A DNA stretch of 6,552 bases from Acinetobacter sp. (lineage in GTDB: Bacteria; Pseudomonadota; Gammaproteobacteria; Pseudomonadales; Moraxellaceae), in contig SSHD01000019.1 of assembly GCA_008017255.1 (NCBI GenBank), forward strand, positions 1 through 6,552, given 5' to 3'. Made by a program: the position numbers and the translations under genes. The notes beneath the pieces were generated by a model. It saw nothing but the letters and a program-made list of their open reading frames with translations, ran no database searches and was not told the origin of the DNA. Shown piece after piece: positions 5,533 through 6,552 of the stretch. Positions within the stretch are counted from its first letter, which is position 1; the number at the start of each line of letters is the position of its first letter.

Positions 5533-6089
5533 TATCTATACACGGAATCTATATCTTTCTGTTGAATAGCGCCAGACTTTAGGTTTTGCAGCAAGACTTT
5601 TAGTTCTGTTGTATTTTTAGCATCAAAATACAATGCTTCGTCCTCTAGGCATGTGCCGGCTGCACAGAATGCTATAGATAGAAAGTGGGTGCTTGAGTTG
5701 CCACTGTGAAATGTAAACTTCAGGGTCCCAGTCATGCCATTTCCCCATGAGGAAGCGCTGCCAATTTCTTTTGTAAATGCGTCGCCTCTCGATTTTGCGA
5801 GCTGCTCCCACTCGGAGTATTTATCGAATAATGCTAGATATTCTTGTACGTGTTTTTTTGAAAATCTAAGGCTGCTTTGCGCGGAACCATAATTGTCCAT
5901 GGATACAGATAGAACAGTTTCTCCGTCGCTCATTTGCTCTATTGCTGAAAATGTAGGCCTGTCCATGTATTGCGCGGCAACAGAGTTATATTCTTTTGCA
6001 TGGAGGTTTGTTGATAATCTAGTGCTGTGCTGAATTGTTGTGCAACCTGCCAACGTGATACAGAAAAAGGCGAAGCTTAAGAAGCGCAT
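5532..6089 (-). CDS. Unrecognised lipoprotein, possibly acquired
   Basis: I do not recognise this 185-residue protein. Residues 1-16 (MRFLSFAFFCITLAGC) form a lipoprotein signal with the lipobox LAGC. Cys16 would be lipidated, and Thr17 at position +2 favours the outer membrane. The mature part is polar, Ser/Thr-rich, with a likely helix KHVQEYLALFDKYSEWEQLA (79-98), a beta-like stretch TGTLKFTFHSG and two Cys (in FCAAGTC, about 141-147) that could form a disulphide. The ATG is supported by AAGGA (6096-6100) six bases upstream. Five of six Arg codons are AGA or AGG, and CTA, ATA and GGA are frequent, unlike the CGN-rich aldehyde dehydrogenase. It lies downstream of the rRNA operon terminator with its own candidate promoter. 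Confidence 0.75.
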   Translation of the reverse strand: MRFLSFAFFCITLAGCTTIQHSTRLSTNLHAKEYNSVAAQYMDRPTFSAIEQMSDGETVLSVSMDNYGSAQSSLRFSKKHVQEYLALFDKYSEWEQLAKSRGDAFTKEIGSASSWGNGMTGTLKFTFHSGNSSTHFLSIAFCAAGTCLEDEALYFDAKNTTELKVLLQNLKSGAIQQKDIDSVYR

Positions 6090-6103
6090 GGGTTTTCCTT
6101 GGT

Positions 6104-6168
6104 ATTTGCATAACTATAGTTATACGCCGCATTCGCCGTATAACTAAACTGAATTTGCAACATAACTA
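6104..6168 (-). repeat. Hairpin flanked by a direct repeat in the lipoprotein leader
   Basis: TAGTTATACG (6117-6126) and CGTATAACTA (6137-6146) form a ten-pair stem with two further G-C pairs inside and a four-base loop. It is flanked by ATTTGCATAACTA (6104-6116) and ATTTGCAACATAACTA (6153-6168), a direct repeat differing by three inserted bases. The near copy also makes the 14-bp palindrome ATAACTATAGTTAT (6110-6123), which competes with the first hairpin for the same bases. All of this falls in the predicted untranslated leader, directly before the ribosome binding site. Confidence 0.6.
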
Positions 6169-6205
6169 TTTTGCCAACCTTTTTAATTTTATAAATCTTT
6201 TTAAC

Positions 6206-6234
6206 ATCTTAGAAATATAAGCACACTTTTTCAA
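6206..6234 (-). promoter_or_regulatory. Candidate promoter of the lipoprotein gene
   Basis: On the minus strand TTGAAA (6229-6234, five of six to consensus) is followed after 17 bases by TAAGAT (6206-6211). The predicted start near 6199 leaves a leader of about 110 nt containing the hairpin and repeat at 6104-6168. Confidence 0.45.
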
Positions 6235-6255
6235 CTGTTCGAATTATTGCAGCCC

Positions 6256-6294
6256 AATAAAAAACACCCCCTCTGCGTTAGCGGAGGGGGTGTT
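6256..6294 (-). terminator. Terminator of the rRNA operon
   Basis: The arms AACACCCCCTCTGC and GCGGAGGGGGTGTT pair over 14 positions (one wobble) around GTTA. On the minus strand the stem is followed by six T residues. The plus-strand side has no T run, so it works for transcription leaving the 5S gene, about 10 bases beyond its 3' end. Confidence 0.9.
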
Positions 6295-6304
6295 CTAATT
6301 TAAA

Positions 6305-6419
6305 AGCTGGCGATGACTTACTCTCACATGGCAAACGCCACACTACCATCAGCGCGAAGAGGTTTCACTTCTGAGTTCGGGAAGGGATCAGGTGGTTCAC
6401 GCTCGCTATGTTCGTCAGC
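6305..6419 (-). rRNA. rrf: 5S ribosomal RNA
   Basis: The minus strand reads as a complete 5S rRNA of about 115 nt. It includes the conserved loop region GAACCACCTGATCCCTTCCC and GAACTCAGAAGTGAAAC, the TGGC-GTTT-GCCA helix, and the closing ends GCTGACGA and TCGCCAGC. The sequence resembles Acinetobacter 5S genes. The helix formed by the two ends contains one A-C mismatch. Exact ends are uncertain by one or two bases. It is the last gene of an rRNA operon, directly before a strong terminator. Confidence 0.95.
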
Positions 6420-6552
6420 ACAACTGTTCGGCATCGTGCTTTGTTCAAGCATTTTGCCAATTTTGACAGATTGGGCTGTTTGAGTCTGAATGTGCTGTTG
6501 TTTGTCTAGCGTTACTGCTGAATCAAATTTTTTGCTTTGGTCAACCGTATAC
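6420..6552 (-). other. 23S-5S intergenic spacer
   Basis: These 133 bases lie upstream of the 5S gene in transcription order and hold no gene I can recognise. The 23S 3' end is not visible, so it must lie beyond the right edge. CAACTGTTCG (6421-6430) repeats at 6232-6241, and ATTGGGCTG (6470-6478) is inverted at 6250-6258, both across the 5S gene. Confidence 0.6.

Noticed and set aside
5623..5811. Second minus-strand frame inside the lipoprotein gene.
   Set aside because: No ribosome binding site, Arg-rich random-looking product, fully inside a gene with a lipobox and good start.
6461..6500. TTGACA at 6463-6468 on the plus strand as a promoter -35.
   Set aside because: No -10 at a workable spacing and no gene downstream in that direction within the window; it lies in the 23S-5S spacer.

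Overview
The window reads as chromosomal DNA of an Acinetobacter-like gammaproteobacterium (Moraxellaceae). The basis is the 5S rRNA sequence at the right end, the moderately AT-rich genes, and the types of protein encoded. I could not run a search, so the genus is an inference from recognition.

Layout, left to right. Positions 1-237 hold nothing I can assign. A two-gene minus-strand unit follows: a sodium-coupled NSS transporter of the MetP type (430-1908) and a 47-residue single-helix partner of the MetS type (276-419) that is too short for ordinary gene calling. The unit is closed by a tight rho-independent terminator (238-269). Upstream of it on the same strand is an NAD(P)-dependent aldehyde dehydrogenase (2015-3457). 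It is divergent from a plus-strand outer membrane beta-barrel protein of the TIGR04219 type (3580-4287). The two divergent genes appear to share a compact control region with overlapping -10 boxes and an 18-bp near-palindrome.

The most interesting stretch is 4332-4577, which has no protein gene. It holds a 17-bp perfect palindrome, then a sequence matching the GacA/UvrY upstream activating site (TGTAAG-N6-CTTACA), a promoter, and about 119 nt with four GGA motifs, each placed at the tip of a hairpin, the last in the terminator itself. This is the architecture of an RsmX/Y/Z or CsrB-type small RNA that titrates the translational repressor CsrA/RsmA. I infer a Gac-Rsm regulatory RNA.

Right of it, on the minus strand, lie a small ankyrin-repeat protein (4578-4889), a DUF1648-type membrane protein gene broken by two single-base homopolymer indels (4988-5452), and an unrecognised lipoprotein (5532-6089). 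The lipoprotein has Arg codons that are almost all AGA/AGG and an integron attC-like sequence abutting its stop codon, which suggests acquisition. Its leader carries a strong hairpin flanked by a direct repeat. The window ends in the tail of an rRNA operon on the minus strand: 23S-5S spacer (6420-6552), 5S rRNA and its terminator. The accessory-looking genes therefore sit between a ribosomal operon and the regulatory RNA locus.
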